From the NCBI GenBank assembly GCA_946555465.1, contig CAMNST010000017.1:1-46277 (forward strand): a stretch of DNA of 46,277 bases, in the 5' to 3' direction. Source of the DNA: an uncultured Clostridia bacterium. Lineage in GTDB: Bacteria > Bacillota > Clostridia > Oscillospirales > Acutalibacteraceae. The notes under the pieces were generated by a model, which saw only the letters and a list, made by a program, of their open reading frames with translations, made no database searches and was not told the DNA's origin. This document shows positions 8,200 through 16,138 of this stretch, piece after piece. A program made the position numbers and the translations under genes. Within the stretch, counting starts at the first letter, position 1. The number at the start of each line of letters is the position of its first letter.

Positions 8200-9402
8200 A
8201 TGGGACTTATTGTTCAGAAGTTCGGCGGTTCATCTGTTGCCGATGCCGAACGCGTAATGAATGTTGCGCGCATTGTAACTGACACCTATAAGAAAGGAAA
8301 TGACGTTGTAGTTGTTGTTTCTGCTCAGGGTGACACAACAGATGACCTGATTGAAAAGGCAAATGAAATTTATCCTAAGGCTGCAAAAAGAGAAATGGAC
8401 CAACTTCTTGCTGCAGGTGAGCAGATTTCTATTTCACTGCTTGCAATGGCAATCGAAAGCCTTGGTTTTCCGGTAATCAGCCTTTTAGGATGGCAGGCAG
8501 GTTTTAATACAAATTCAATTTACAGTGCGGCAAGAATTAAGAATATTAAACCTAACAGACTTCAGGCAGAAATTGCAAAACATAATATCGTTGTTGTTGC
8601 AGGCTTTCAGGGTCTTAACCAGTATAACGATATAACAACGCTCGGCAGAGGCGGTTCAGATACTTCTGCAGTTGCTATTGCAGCAGCCCTTAAAGCAGAT
8701 AAATGCCAGATATTTACCGATGTTGAGGGCGTTTATACTGCTGATCCGAGAAAAGTTGATAATGCTAAAAAATTAAAGGAAATTACTTATGACGAAATGT
8801 TGGAACTTGCAACACTCGGTGCTCAGGTTCTAAACAACCGTTCAGTAGAAATGGCAAAAAAATACGGAGTTGAACTTGAAGTTCTCTCATCACTCAATCC
8901 AATACCGGGCACCATTGTTAAGGAGGTAGCAAAAATGGAAAAAATGTTAATTCGCGGTGTTACAAAGGATAAGGACGTTGCGCTCGTATCAATTTCAAAT
9001 TTACAGGATACTCCGGGCGTTGCTTTCAAAATTTTCTCAAAACTTTCATCAAAAAATATAAATGTTGATATCATTCTTCAGTCAATCGGACGTGACGGAA
9101 CAAAAGATATCGTATTCACGGTAAGCAGAGAGAACGGTCCTGTTGCAGTTGAACTTCTTAACGATATGCTTGATGATTGCAAAATTGTCTGCAATACAAG
9201 CGTTGCAAAGGTTTCAATCGTTGGTGCAGGTATGGAATCTCATCCGGGCACAGCATCAAAAATGTTTGAGGCTCTTTATGAAACAAATATCAATATCCAG
9301 ATGATTTCAACATCTGAAATCAAAATTTCTGTTGTTATTGATGAAGAAGATGCAGACCGTGCAGTATCTGCTGTTCATAAGGCTTTTATTCCTAATGACT
9401 AA
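8200..9402 (+). CDS. lysC: Aspartate kinase (monofunctional, two C-terminal ACT domains)
   Basis: Phosphorylates aspartate, the first step to lysine, threonine and methionine. It has 400 residues. The kinase domain (about 1-245) opens with V-Q-K-F-G-G-S-S-V-A and contains F-Q-G-L-N, T-L-G-R-G-G-S-D-T-S-A and F-T-D-V-E-G-V-Y-T-A-D-P. Two ACT repeats follow, with V-G-A-G-M-E-S-H-P-G near residue 345. A TTG at 8194 is in frame, but ATG 8200 is preferred because AGGAGG (8187-8192) lies 7 bases before it. Inside the gene, AAGGAGG precedes the Met of M-E-K-M-L-I-R at about 8935, so a separate regulatory subunit by internal initiation, known for some Bacillus aspartokinases, is possible. A terminator follows. 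Confidence 0.96.
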   Translation: MGLIVQKFGGSSVADAERVMNVARIVTDTYKKGNDVVVVVSAQGDTTDDLIEKANEIYPKAAKREMDQLLAAGEQISISLLAMAIESLGFPVISLLGWQAGFNTNSIYSAARIKNIKPNRLQAEIAKHNIVVVAGFQGLNQYNDITTLGRGGSDTSAVAIAAALKADKCQIFTDVEGVYTADPRKVDNAKKLKEITYDEMLELATLGAQVLNNRSVEMAKKYGVELEVLSSLNPIPGTIVKEVAKMEKMLIRGVTKDKDVALVSISNLQDTPGVAFKIFSKLSSKNINVDIILQSIGRDGTKDIVFTVSRENGPVAVELLNDMLDDCKIVCNTSVAKVSIVGAGMESHPGTASKMFEALYETNINIQMISTSEIKISVVIDEEDADRAVSAVHKAFIPND

Positions 9403-9416
9403 TAATAGATAACATA

Positions 9417-9460
9417 AAAATAAAGGGTTGAGTTATTTGGTAACTCAACCCTTTATTTTT
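9417..9460. terminator. Bidirectional terminator between lysC and nanA
   Basis: A near-perfect stem of about 19 bp (9417-9435 with 9441-9459; core 9422-9435/9441-9454) around TTTGG, with A-rich and T-rich flanks, ending both convergent genes. Confidence 0.92.
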
Positions 9461-9470
9461 AACATTAACA

Positions 9471-10367
9471 TTAAAGTTCGCTTACATACTTTTCAATTTT
9501 TTCTGCAATAGGCATTGCATCTTCTTTTGCAACAGGTAAAAATGGTTTTCTCGGATCTCCGCAGTCAATTCCGAAACGGATTGACATTACCTGTTTTGCT
9601 GCGCCGTAAAGTGATTTGCATGAAAGCAAATCAAAAATGCATTCATTGATTTTAAACTGAAGTGCTTTTGCTTCTTCAATTTTGTTTTCGTTAACAAGTT
9701 TATCAAGTGCAACAAAAAGTTCGGGCATACAGCCGTATGTTCCGCCGATGCCTGCGTCTGCACCCATAAGTCTTCCTCCGACAAATTGTTCGTCAGAGCC
9801 ATTAAAGATAATGAAATCTTCGCCTGCTGCCTGTCTGTATCTTTCCATAAGATAAACAGGTTCAGCAGAGTTTTTAACACCGATTACCTTTTCGTTCTCG
9901 GCAAGTTCGCTGAGTAACTGCGGTGTAAGATCAAATCCTGTAAGTTGAGGAATGTTATAAATAATAAACGGAAGCGATGTTGAATCAATGATTGACTGCC
10001 AATGAAGTTTAACACTTTCGGCAGGAAGGTGATAATACACGCTGGGAACAGCACTGACAGCGTCAACCCCTATACTTTCACAGTGTTTTGCAAGTTCAAT
10101 ACTTTCTTTTGTTGACGGACAGCCGATATGAACGATTACAGTAAAATCATCTCCGGCGGCTTCCATAACTGCTTCGGCAACTCTCTTTCTTTCGTCTATA
10201 GAAAGAAGAAAGCCTTCGCCTGTTGAACCGCAGGCATAAACGCCCTTAACGCCGCGTTCTTTGTATACTTTAACAAGTTGTTTCATTTTTTCGGTATCAA
10301 TGTTGTCGTCTTTGTCGTAAATTGCATTTAAGGCGCAAAATATACCTCTGAATTTATTTTTATCCAT
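9471..10367 (-). CDS. nanA: N-acetylneuraminate lyase (DapA/NanA superfamily)
   Basis: Predicted class I aldolase that splits sialic acid into N-acetylmannosamine and pyruvate. It has 298 residues in a TIM barrel. Key residues fall at the same numbers as in Escherichia coli NanA: G-S-T-G-E at 47-51, Tyr137 in Y-N-I-P, and the Schiff-base Lys165 in I-G-V-K-N. The subgroup-specific I-G-G-T-Y-G and C-terminal R-K-P-F also fit NanA rather than DapA. The divergent neighbour encodes NanE, which acts on the phosphorylated product, so a sialate-catabolic role is well supported; a dihydrodipicolinate synthase role is less likely. GGAGGT lies ahead of the ATG. No nanK or sialic acid transporter lies in the window. 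Confidence 0.88.
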   Translation of the reverse strand: MDKNKFRGIFCALNAIYDKDDNIDTEKMKQLVKVYKERGVKGVYACGSTGEGFLLSIDERKRVAEAVMEAAGDDFTVIVHIGCPSTKESIELAKHCESIGVDAVSAVPSVYYHLPAESVKLHWQSIIDSTSLPFIIYNIPQLTGFDLTPQLLSELAENEKVIGVKNSAEPVYLMERYRQAAGEDFIIFNGSDEQFVGGRLMGADAGIGGTYGCMPELFVALDKLVNENKIEEAKALQFKINECIFDLLSCKSLYGAAKQVMSIRFGIDCGDPRKPFLPVAKEDAMPIAEKIEKYVSEL

Positions 10368-10387
10368 ATTTTTTTACCTCCATATTA

Positions 10388-10416
10388 ATTTTATCACATT
10401 GCATGTTGTTTTTCAA
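10388..10416 (-). promoter_or_regulatory. Predicted nanA promoter (minus strand)
   Basis: On the minus strand: TTGAAA (10416-10411), a 17-bp spacer and TAAAAT (10393-10388). The start of transcription would lie almost on the ribosome binding site, leaving a very short leader, which lowers confidence. Its -35 box is only 2 bp from the -35 box of the nanE promoter. Confidence 0.5.
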
Positions 10417-10418
10417 TA

Positions 10419-10446
10419 TTGACTGGAATTTTTATTATGGTATAAT
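10419..10446 (+). promoter_or_regulatory. Sigma-A promoter of nanE
   Basis: TTGACT (10419-10424), a 16-bp spacer and TATAAT (10441-10446), about 40 bp before the nanE ATG. Confidence 0.8.
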
Positions 10447-10492
10447 TTATATTAATGATAAAATTTTTATTTGAAATAAAAGGGAGTTAATT

Positions 10493-11182
10493 ATGACGAA
10501 TACTGAAATTCTTGAAAAAATTAAAGGCGGGCTGATTGTTTCCTGTCAGGCACTTGAAACCGAACCTCTTTACGATAGTTATATTATGTCTAAAATGGCA
10601 TGGGCTGCGTATCTTGGCGGAGCGTCCGGTATAAGAGCAAACACGGTTGTTGATATCAAGGCAATAAAAGAAAAGGTTGAATTGCCTCTTATAGGTATTA
10701 TTAAACAGGTTTATGATGACAGTGATGTTTATATTACCCCAACAATGAAAGAGGTTGATGCCCTTGTTGAAACAGGCTGTGAAATTATTGCCGTTGATGC
10801 TACAAACAGAACAAGACCGGGCGGAGTAACTTTTGAGGAATTTTTCTCTGAAGTGAGAGCAAAGTATCCTGATCAGTTGTTTATGGCAGATACAAGTTGT
10901 TTTGAAGAAGGCAAAATGGCGAGTGAACTCGGCTGTGATATTATCGGAACAACAATGGCCGGTTACACGCCTTACACAAAGGGAACTTCTCTTCCTGATT
11001 TTAAACTGATGGAAAGATATGTTAATGAACTGGATAATCCCATTATTGCTGAAGGCGGAATATGGGTTCCCGAAGATTTGAAAAAAGCCATGGATATAGG
11101 TGTTCATGCGGCTGTAGTGGGAACTGCTATTACAAGACCAATGGATATTACAAAACGTTTTGTTAATATTCTTGAAAAGTAA
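10493..11182 (+). CDS. nanE: N-acetylmannosamine-6-phosphate 2-epimerase
   Basis: Converts N-acetylmannosamine 6-phosphate to N-acetylglucosamine 6-phosphate in sialic acid breakdown. It has 229 residues in a TIM barrel. Family motifs include S-C-Q-A near the N-terminus, the catalytic lysine in L-I-G-I-I-K-Q, D-A-T-N-R-T-R-P-G-G, M-A-D-T-S, and the phosphate-binding I-A-E-G-G-I-W and G-T-A-I-T-R-P. The ATG is preceded by AGGGAG. It is divergent from nanA over a 125-bp spacer with paired promoters, and a PAP2 phosphatase gene follows after 25 bp, probably in the same transcript. The N-acetylmannosamine kinase step must be encoded elsewhere. Confidence 0.94.
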   Translation: MTNTEILEKIKGGLIVSCQALETEPLYDSYIMSKMAWAAYLGGASGIRANTVVDIKAIKEKVELPLIGIIKQVYDDSDVYITPTMKEVDALVETGCEIIAVDATNRTRPGGVTFEEFFSEVRAKYPDQLFMADTSCFEEGKMASELGCDIIGTTMAGYTPYTKGTSLPDFKLMERYVNELDNPIIAEGGIWVPEDLKKAMDIGVHAAVVGTAITRPMDITKRFVNILEK

Positions 11183-11207
11183 TTCATAAAAACGATAGGT
11201 CGATAAT

Positions 11208-12236
11208 ATGAATAAATCAAAAGATAATAAATTACTGATTGTTTTTTCTGCTGTTTTTTACATCATAACAGCCTCATTGATGCTTGTCGGAACATTTAAA
11301 GATTTGACTGTAAATTTGATGCTCTTTAATCCGGAAAGTTCTGTTTCACGTTTTTTTGAAAGTTTCGGTCAGGTTGTATATTGGGGTTTGTGGGGACCTG
11401 CATTTACAATCATTTTTCTTTGCAGAAGAGATTTAAACGAAAGTCTCGGTGTTATCGGAAAGATTATTCCGTTTGTAAAGCCTGTAAAAAATACAGAACA
11501 CGGGGCATATAAATTTTTTAATATGCTGCTCAAGATTGTTACCGCTGCCGCATTTTTTGCTCTTGCGGTTATAGGCTGGAAAAAACTCATTGAAAATGTT
11601 TTGAAGAATATTGTAGGTGAAGGAACCATTTCTCAGGCGGTTTATTTTATCATTTGTGCTGTATTTGCTGCTATAATGATTTTTGTATTCAGCAAAATAG
11701 ATAAAAATATTTTGAGAAAGTTGGAAGCACTTGCTCTTGCCGGTGTGCTTTTGGGCATTTTTTATAAAATAGTTGAAGAATGTAAAAACATAACTTCACG
11801 TGTCCGTTTCAGAGAAATGGTTGCGTATTCAAATCACTTTTTGAATGATAAGGGGCTCAGCGAAGGCAAATATTCTCCGCTTACTTCTGCAATGGCTGAA
11901 AATTCAGATTTCTCGGCATTTACAAATTGGTATAAAATCGGCAGCGATATGGGAATTTACAGCCGTGCAGATTCCTTTCCCAGCGGACATACAAACTACG
12001 GCTGTACTCTGTTTTTAACATATCCGTTATGCCTTGCTTTTGATAAACTGAAAAAAGTTGCACCATTCGCTCTTTCGGTAAGTTTTCTTTATGTTGCATT
12101 TATGGGGCTTACAAGAATTATTGCAGGTGCGCATTATCTTACCGATGTTGCCGGTGCGGCAATAATAGGCTATACTTTATTTCTTGTTGTATATAAAATT
12201 TATAATGTGTTTACCGAAAAGAAAATAATAGGATAA
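11208..12236 (+). CDS. PAP2-family membrane phosphatase
   Basis: An integral membrane protein of 342 residues with hydrophobic segments near residues 9-27, 58-75, 105-125, 143-163, 175-193, 280-297 and 310-333. The PAP2 signature lies near the C-terminus: P-S-G-H-T (acid-base His), then T-R-I-I-A-G-A-H-Y-L-T-D with the nucleophilic His. The usual first K-x6-R-P block is not clear and may be diverged. Relatives dephosphorylate lipid phosphates such as undecaprenyl pyrophosphate or phosphatidate. It follows nanE by 25 bp, so it may be co-transcribed, though no functional link to sialic acid is obvious. A terminator follows. Confidence 0.82.
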   Translation: MNKSKDNKLLIVFSAVFYIITASLMLVGTFKDLTVNLMLFNPESSVSRFFESFGQVVYWGLWGPAFTIIFLCRRDLNESLGVIGKIIPFVKPVKNTEHGAYKFFNMLLKIVTAAAFFALAVIGWKKLIENVLKNIVGEGTISQAVYFIICAVFAAIMIFVFSKIDKNILRKLEALALAGVLLGIFYKIVEECKNITSRVRFREMVAYSNHFLNDKGLSEGKYSPLTSAMAENSDFSAFTNWYKIGSDMGIYSRADSFPSGHTNYGCTLFLTYPLCLAFDKLKKVAPFALSVSFLYVAFMGLTRIIAGAHYLTDVAGAAIIGYTLFLVVYKIYNVFTEKKIIG

Positions 12237-12241
12237 AAAGC

Positions 12242-12281
12242 AAAAGACTGTTTTATTGATTTTTTGATAAAACAGTCTTTT
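12242..12281 (+). terminator. Rho-independent terminator after the PAP2 gene
   Basis: A 15-bp perfect stem (12242-12256 with 12267-12281) around a 10-base T-rich loop, with T-richness at the 3' side. It ends the nanE-PAP2 transcript. Confidence 0.88.
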
Positions 12282-12387
12282 GGTTTTCAACTAAAAAATA
12301 CGCCGCAGTAAAAAAGAAAAATTTGTGCCGAAAAAGTCGTGTGTGAAATAAATTTCTTTGATAAAATGAATTTGAGAGGTGAGGAAT

Positions 12388-13227
12388 ATGGATGTTTTGT
12401 CAAATCTTAACAGGGCGGTTGAATATATCGAAAACCATATTTGTGAAGAGATTAATTTAACTGAAATTGAAAAAATAACAGGGGAAAGTGCGCGCGATTT
12501 CTTCCGGCTCTTCAGGTCTGTAACAGGTGTAACCGTTAATGAATACATAAGACGAAGAAGATTAACTCTTGCGGTTTATGATATTCAGAATGGTAACGAA
12601 AAGATAATTGACACAGCCTTTAAATACGGTTGGGAAAGTGCAGATTCATTCAGAAAGGCATTTGTCAGCCAGCATGGCATTACACCGTCGCAGGCACGCG
12701 ACAAGGCAAAAAACGTAAATATCTATCTTCCGATAACTTTTCAAATAAATGTTAAAGGAAATGATAAAATGAATTTTAAAGTAATTGAAACAGAAGATAT
12801 TGCGCTTTACGGTGTATCAAGGTATTTCGGCGGAACATCTTCCGAAAGATTTGAGCAGGAAAATATGATGTGGTCACAGGATTTTGACCATATCCCCAAA
12901 AAGATATGTGACGGCTATGATGGAAAATGGTATGCTATGTGGAATAACGGAAATTATTTTATTGCCAGAGAAAAAGAATTGGCAACGAAAGATAACCTTG
13001 AAGAATTTATTATTCCAAAAGGAAAATATGCTGTATTTATAACCGAAAAGGGCGTTTATGCAGGGGATGACTTTCCAAAACTTCATGATATGATTTTTAA
13101 TGTATGGCTTCCTGACAGCGGATATACAGTTAAAGATGATTCTATTGTGGAAATTTATCATCTTTGTACCGATAGGACACAGCGCAGAAAGAACCGTTAT
13201 TTTGAAGTTTGGGTACCTATATATTAA
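12388..13227 (+). CDS. AraC-family regulator with GyrI-like effector domain (copy 1)
   Basis: Predicted transcription factor of 279 residues. Residues about 4-105 hold the two HTH motifs of the AraC/XylS type (F-R-L-F-R-S-V-T-G-V-T-V, then A-F-K-Y-G-W-E-S-A-D-S-F-R-K-A-F and G-I-T-P-S-Q-A-R). From about residue 128 a GyrI-like small-molecule-binding domain runs to the end. ATG 12388 is chosen over GTG 12379 because GAGGTGAGGA lies just before it. At the domain junction an internal ATG (12769) has AAAGGA 9 bases upstream, so a short GyrI-only product could also be made. A similar gene converges from the other side. The inducer and targets are unknown. Confidence 0.88.
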   Translation: MDVLSNLNRAVEYIENHICEEINLTEIEKITGESARDFFRLFRSVTGVTVNEYIRRRRLTLAVYDIQNGNEKIIDTAFKYGWESADSFRKAFVSQHGITPSQARDKAKNVNIYLPITFQINVKGNDKMNFKVIETEDIALYGVSRYFGGTSSERFEQENMMWSQDFDHIPKKICDGYDGKWYAMWNNGNYFIAREKELATKDNLEEFIIPKGKYAVFITEKGVYAGDDFPKLHDMIFNVWLPDSGYTVKDDSIVEIYHLCTDRTQRRKNRYFEVWVPIY

Positions 13228-13242
13228 TCTATAAAACAATAC

Positions 13243-13273
13243 GCGGTATGCAGAAAAACTGCATACCGCTTTT
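13243..13273. terminator. Terminator between the two convergent AraC-GyrI genes
   Basis: A perfect 11-bp GC-rich stem (13243-13253 with 13259-13269) around AAAAA, followed by TTTTG. It mainly serves the plus-strand gene. Confidence 0.88.
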
Positions 13274-13289
13274 GTGGTGTTATTGTGCT

Positions 13290-14159
13290 TTATATTTCTT
13301 CAACGGGAACCCGAATATAACTGATGTAATTTTCTGACTCCATATCGCCGTTTGGATAAACCTCAATGTCCATTTCATATGTCGGCTTGTAATTGGACGT
13401 AGGAAAAAATTCACTGCATATCTTGTGCCACATTTCCTGAATTGCTTCAGGCATGGCACCAATGCATTCAAATTCAATCCAGGTTCTTGCCGGAATGGTC
13501 ATTATTCTGAATCCCTCAGGTGCAGTCTGATTGCTTTTGCATTTTCCTGCGATTGCATATTCAAATGTTTTTGAATCGGAATGCGGGTTATTGTAGCAAA
13601 TTCCCAAAACCTCATCATTACCTGTAAGTGATTTAACAATAGTGTTTATTGTGCCATCATTTTTGGAACGTGACCAGAACTCGGGAATCGTGTTTTTGTT
13701 TTCTTCGTCAACGATTGAATGCTGCTCTGCTTTTTCAAGAACAGTAAATTCATTTGCGTTAATGATTTTGTAATTCATAATACTACCGCCTTTTAATGTA
13801 AGATTTACAGAAAGGTGTGAAAAATGATTTAGTTTTGCCCCGTCTTTTTTAGCCTGAGAGGGAGTTATTCCGTGGAATTTCAAAAATGCTCTTGAAAAAC
13901 TTTCAGGGCTGTCATATCCGTATTTCATAGCGATATCAATTACTTTTTCATCAGAATTCAAAAGTTCGCTGCCGGCAAGTGTGAGCCTTCTGAGTCTGAT
14001 GTATTCGCCCAAAGAATATCCGCACAGGATACCAAAAATTCGCTGAAAATAAAAATTTGACATACATGCTTTTTTTGCTGTCTCATTATAATCAATATCA
14101 TCTGTCAGATGTTCTTCTATATAATCAATCGCATTTTGCAAGTCCCTTGCCCAATTCAT
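13290..14159 (-). CDS. AraC-family regulator with GyrI-like effector domain (copy 2)
   Basis: A 289-residue regulator built like the convergent gene at 12388-13227: AraC HTH pair over residues about 5-107 (F-Q-R-I-F-G-I-L-C-G-Y-S-L-G-E-Y-I-R, A-M-K-Y-G-Y-D-S-P-E-S-F-S-R-A-F, G-I-T-P-S-Q-A), a linker containing L-K-G-G, then a GyrI-like domain from about residue 128. AGGTG lies 6 bases before the ATG. The internal Met at the domain junction (minus-strand ATG starting at 13778) is preceded by AAAGGCGG with a 7-base gap. The HTH parts are clearly alike between the two copies and the effector domains less so, which suggests an old duplication. Targets are unknown. Confidence 0.88.
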   Translation of the reverse strand: MNWARDLQNAIDYIEEHLTDDIDYNETAKKACMSNFYFQRIFGILCGYSLGEYIRLRRLTLAGSELLNSDEKVIDIAMKYGYDSPESFSRAFLKFHGITPSQAKKDGAKLNHFSHLSVNLTLKGGSIMNYKIINANEFTVLEKAEQHSIVDEENKNTIPEFWSRSKNDGTINTIVKSLTGNDEVLGICYNNPHSDSKTFEYAIAGKCKSNQTAPEGFRIMTIPARTWIEFECIGAMPEAIQEMWHKICSEFFPTSNYKPTYEMDIEVYPNGDMESENYISYIRVPVEEI

Positions 14160-14519
14160 TTTAACACCTCATTTCTGTATGTTCATCTTAACGTAAAATG
14201 TGTATGAAATCCTGATAATTCTTGCACATTTCTGCAAGATTATAATGCGTTTTTAAGTATTTTCACTTATTTGGCTATTCATTGTTTTATTTCCGGTGAA
14301 GCGAAAAGTTTTTATAAATTAAGTTTAACACAGATGAAAGGGAAAAGAAAGTTTTTTGTTTTGTCATAAAAGGACTAAAAATTATTGTTAAAATATACAA
14401 ATATAATGGCAATTCTTTGTGCATGTATACGAAATATTGACAAAAATCGACAAAATACTTTACCATGAAATTTTGATATGATACGCTTTTTATATATTAA
14501 AAAGCAAGGGAATGATAAT
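14160..14519. other. 360-bp spacer between divergent AraC regulator and surface-protein gene
   Basis: No convincing gene. It holds an inverted repeat CTTGCA-N6-TGCAAG at 14221-14238, placed 62 bp upstream of the minus-strand AraC start and possibly an operator. There is also a TTGACA at 14437-14442 with no good -10 at the right distance. The ribosome binding site AGGGA for the plus-strand gene is at its right end. Confidence 0.6.
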
Positions 14520-15494
14520 ATGAAATTCCGTTTCAGAGTAGTGACTGTTTTTATGGTTATTACTCTTATTTTTATGCCTGTAAAAGCGTATGCCATGGAT
14601 GAAAATTTTGTTCAGAATACAGTTATATGGCGTGAAATTGACAGTGTGATCCGATATGATAACGACGGTTTTAACGGATATACAAAGTATGTTTTTGATG
14701 ATGAGAACGGCTGCTTTTATATCTATCTCAATTTTACCGACTTAAGAATTGACAGCAGTTCAAATGAAAACATAAAACTGAATTTTATCATTGAAAACAG
14801 CAGTGAAAGTTACAGTTTTTCAGCAGATAAAAACGGTATTGTTGATGAATGGGCAAAAGAAAAGGTGTCTGTTTCGGTCAATTTTAATGCGTCCTGTAAA
14901 AATCAGGGCGGAAAGATGATTGCCGGTGTTGAACTGAAAGATAAAAATGCAAAAAAACTTACAAATTATGTGAGTTGTTATTATTCATGCGGTGCAGAAA
15001 TTTCAGCAGAACTTTTTGAGAATTTTACGCTTGATATGTATGTGCCGACCACGTTAAAATCGACAGCAGAAAAGAAAACAACCACTAAGAAATCAACAGC
15101 AAAGAAAAATAAGGAGTCCGCGGTTTCAGAAAAAAATACTTCCGATAAAGCAACAAAATTTTCAGTATCAAATACCAATTCATCAAAGAAAACTACAACG
15201 AAATTCAGCGCCTCAAACAGTACAAAGTTTGATGCTGCCTCTCAGAGTACCGGCGAGCAAAGTGATGATGAATTCTGGGAAAATCAACTCAGCAGTGTGG
15301 CAGAAATCAATGAAGAATCAGATGTTGAAAATACAAAAACCAAAATGTCGTCATCTGCTAAAGCGATGCTTGCCGTTTCTGTTGTTTTACTTGCCTTGGG
15401 TGTTGCCTTTGTTGCAGCAGGTGTTTTGAAAAAAGGTAAATTGGGTGGTAACAGTGAAATGGAAGAAACAGAAGAAGGGGGAGCAAATGACTGA
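14520..15494 (+). CDS. Secreted, membrane-tethered protein of unknown function
   Basis: I do not recognise the family. The product has 324 residues from ATG 14520 (AGGGA upstream); an in-frame ATG at 14478 lacks a ribosome binding site and would bury the signal peptide. Layout: an N-terminal signal peptide (about 1-25, ending K-A-Y-A), an extracellular domain of about 150 residues rich in polar beta-type sequence, a low-complexity Thr/Ser/Lys stalk from about 175 to 245 (T-T-T-K-K-S-T-A-K-K-type repeats), an acidic stretch, and one membrane helix near 285-305 followed by a short charged tail. There is no LPXTG sorting motif. It is probably a single-pass surface protein whose stalk spans the cell wall. 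A terminator follows directly. Confidence 0.75.
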   Translation: MKFRFRVVTVFMVITLIFMPVKAYAMDENFVQNTVIWREIDSVIRYDNDGFNGYTKYVFDDENGCFYIYLNFTDLRIDSSSNENIKLNFIIENSSESYSFSADKNGIVDEWAKEKVSVSVNFNASCKNQGGKMIAGVELKDKNAKKLTNYVSCYYSCGAEISAELFENFTLDMYVPTTLKSTAEKKTTTKKSTAKKNKESAVSEKNTSDKATKFSVSNTNSSKKTTTKFSASNSTKFDAASQSTGEQSDDEFWENQLSSVAEINEESDVENTKTKMSSSAKAMLAVSVVLLALGVAFVAAGVLKKGKLGGNSEMEETEEGGAND

Positions 15495-15503
15495 TTTTTT
15501 ACG

Positions 15504-15532
15504 GGACTGTTTATAGAACAGTCCTGTTTTTA
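15504..15532 (+). terminator. Terminator after the surface-protein gene
   Basis: An 8-bp stem (15504-15511 with 15517-15524) with a 5-base loop, then TGTTTTTA. Confidence 0.85.
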
Positions 15533-15585
15533 GGTTTGATATATGAATAATTTTATGCAGGAAATTTGTATGGTTTAGTTTTCGC

Positions 15586-15614
15586 TTGACACTGCAATAA
15601 TTATAATATATAAT
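15586..15614 (+). promoter_or_regulatory. Consensus sigma-A promoter of greA-lysS
   Basis: A perfect TTGACA (15586-15591), a 17-bp spacer and a perfect TATAAT (15609-15614), the strongest promoter match in the window. Confidence 0.88.
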
Positions 15615-15650
15615 AAAATGATTAAAAAATGCGATAAGGAGATTTTAATT

Positions 15651-16118
15651 ATGGCAGCAAAACAGTTTAATATGACAGCAGCAGGTAAGGCTGAACTTGA
15701 AAAAGAACTTGATTTTCTTAAAACAGAAGGCAGAATTGATATAGCAGAAAAACTTAAAATTGCACGTTCTTACGGTGACCTTTCCGAGAACAGTGAGTAC
15801 GACGAAGCAAAATCAGAACAGGCTAAAATTGAGGCCCGTATCAGTGAACTTGAATATCAGTTAGAGCATTCTGTTATTATTGATACCGGTAATTCCGATA
15901 CAGTAAATATGGGTTCTAAAGTTAAAGTTTTAAGACTCAGCGATAAAGTTGAAGCAACTTATGAAATTGTTGGTTTTGCTCAGTCGGATGCATCAGCAGG
16001 TAAAATTTCTGATGAAAGTCCTGTAGGAATGGCTCTTATGGGTGCAAAGATAGGCGAAACAGTAACTGTTGAAGCACCTATCGGAAATCTTGAATTTGAG
16101 ATTATTTCAATAGATTAA
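15651..16118 (+). CDS. greA: Transcription elongation factor GreA
   Basis: Rescues backtracked RNA polymerase by stimulating cleavage of the nascent transcript. It has 155 residues: an N-terminal coiled coil (about 1-77) with the acidic tip A-R-S-Y-G-D-L-S-E-N-S-E-Y-D-E-A, then an FKBP-like C-terminal domain with S-P-V-G-x-A-L-M-G. ATG 15651 is chosen because AAGGAG lies 9 bases before it and the promoter starts transcription near 15621; an in-frame ATG at 15618 would fall at or ahead of that start. lysS follows after 20 bp, a common greA-lysS pairing in Firmicutes. Confidence 0.97.
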   Translation: MAAKQFNMTAAGKAELEKELDFLKTEGRIDIAEKLKIARSYGDLSENSEYDEAKSEQAKIEARISELEYQLEHSVIIDTGNSDTVNMGSKVKVLRLSDKVEATYEIVGFAQSDASAGKISDESPVGMALMGAKIGETVTVEAPIGNLEFEIISID

Positions 16119-16138
16119 TATACACGAGGTAAATATAT

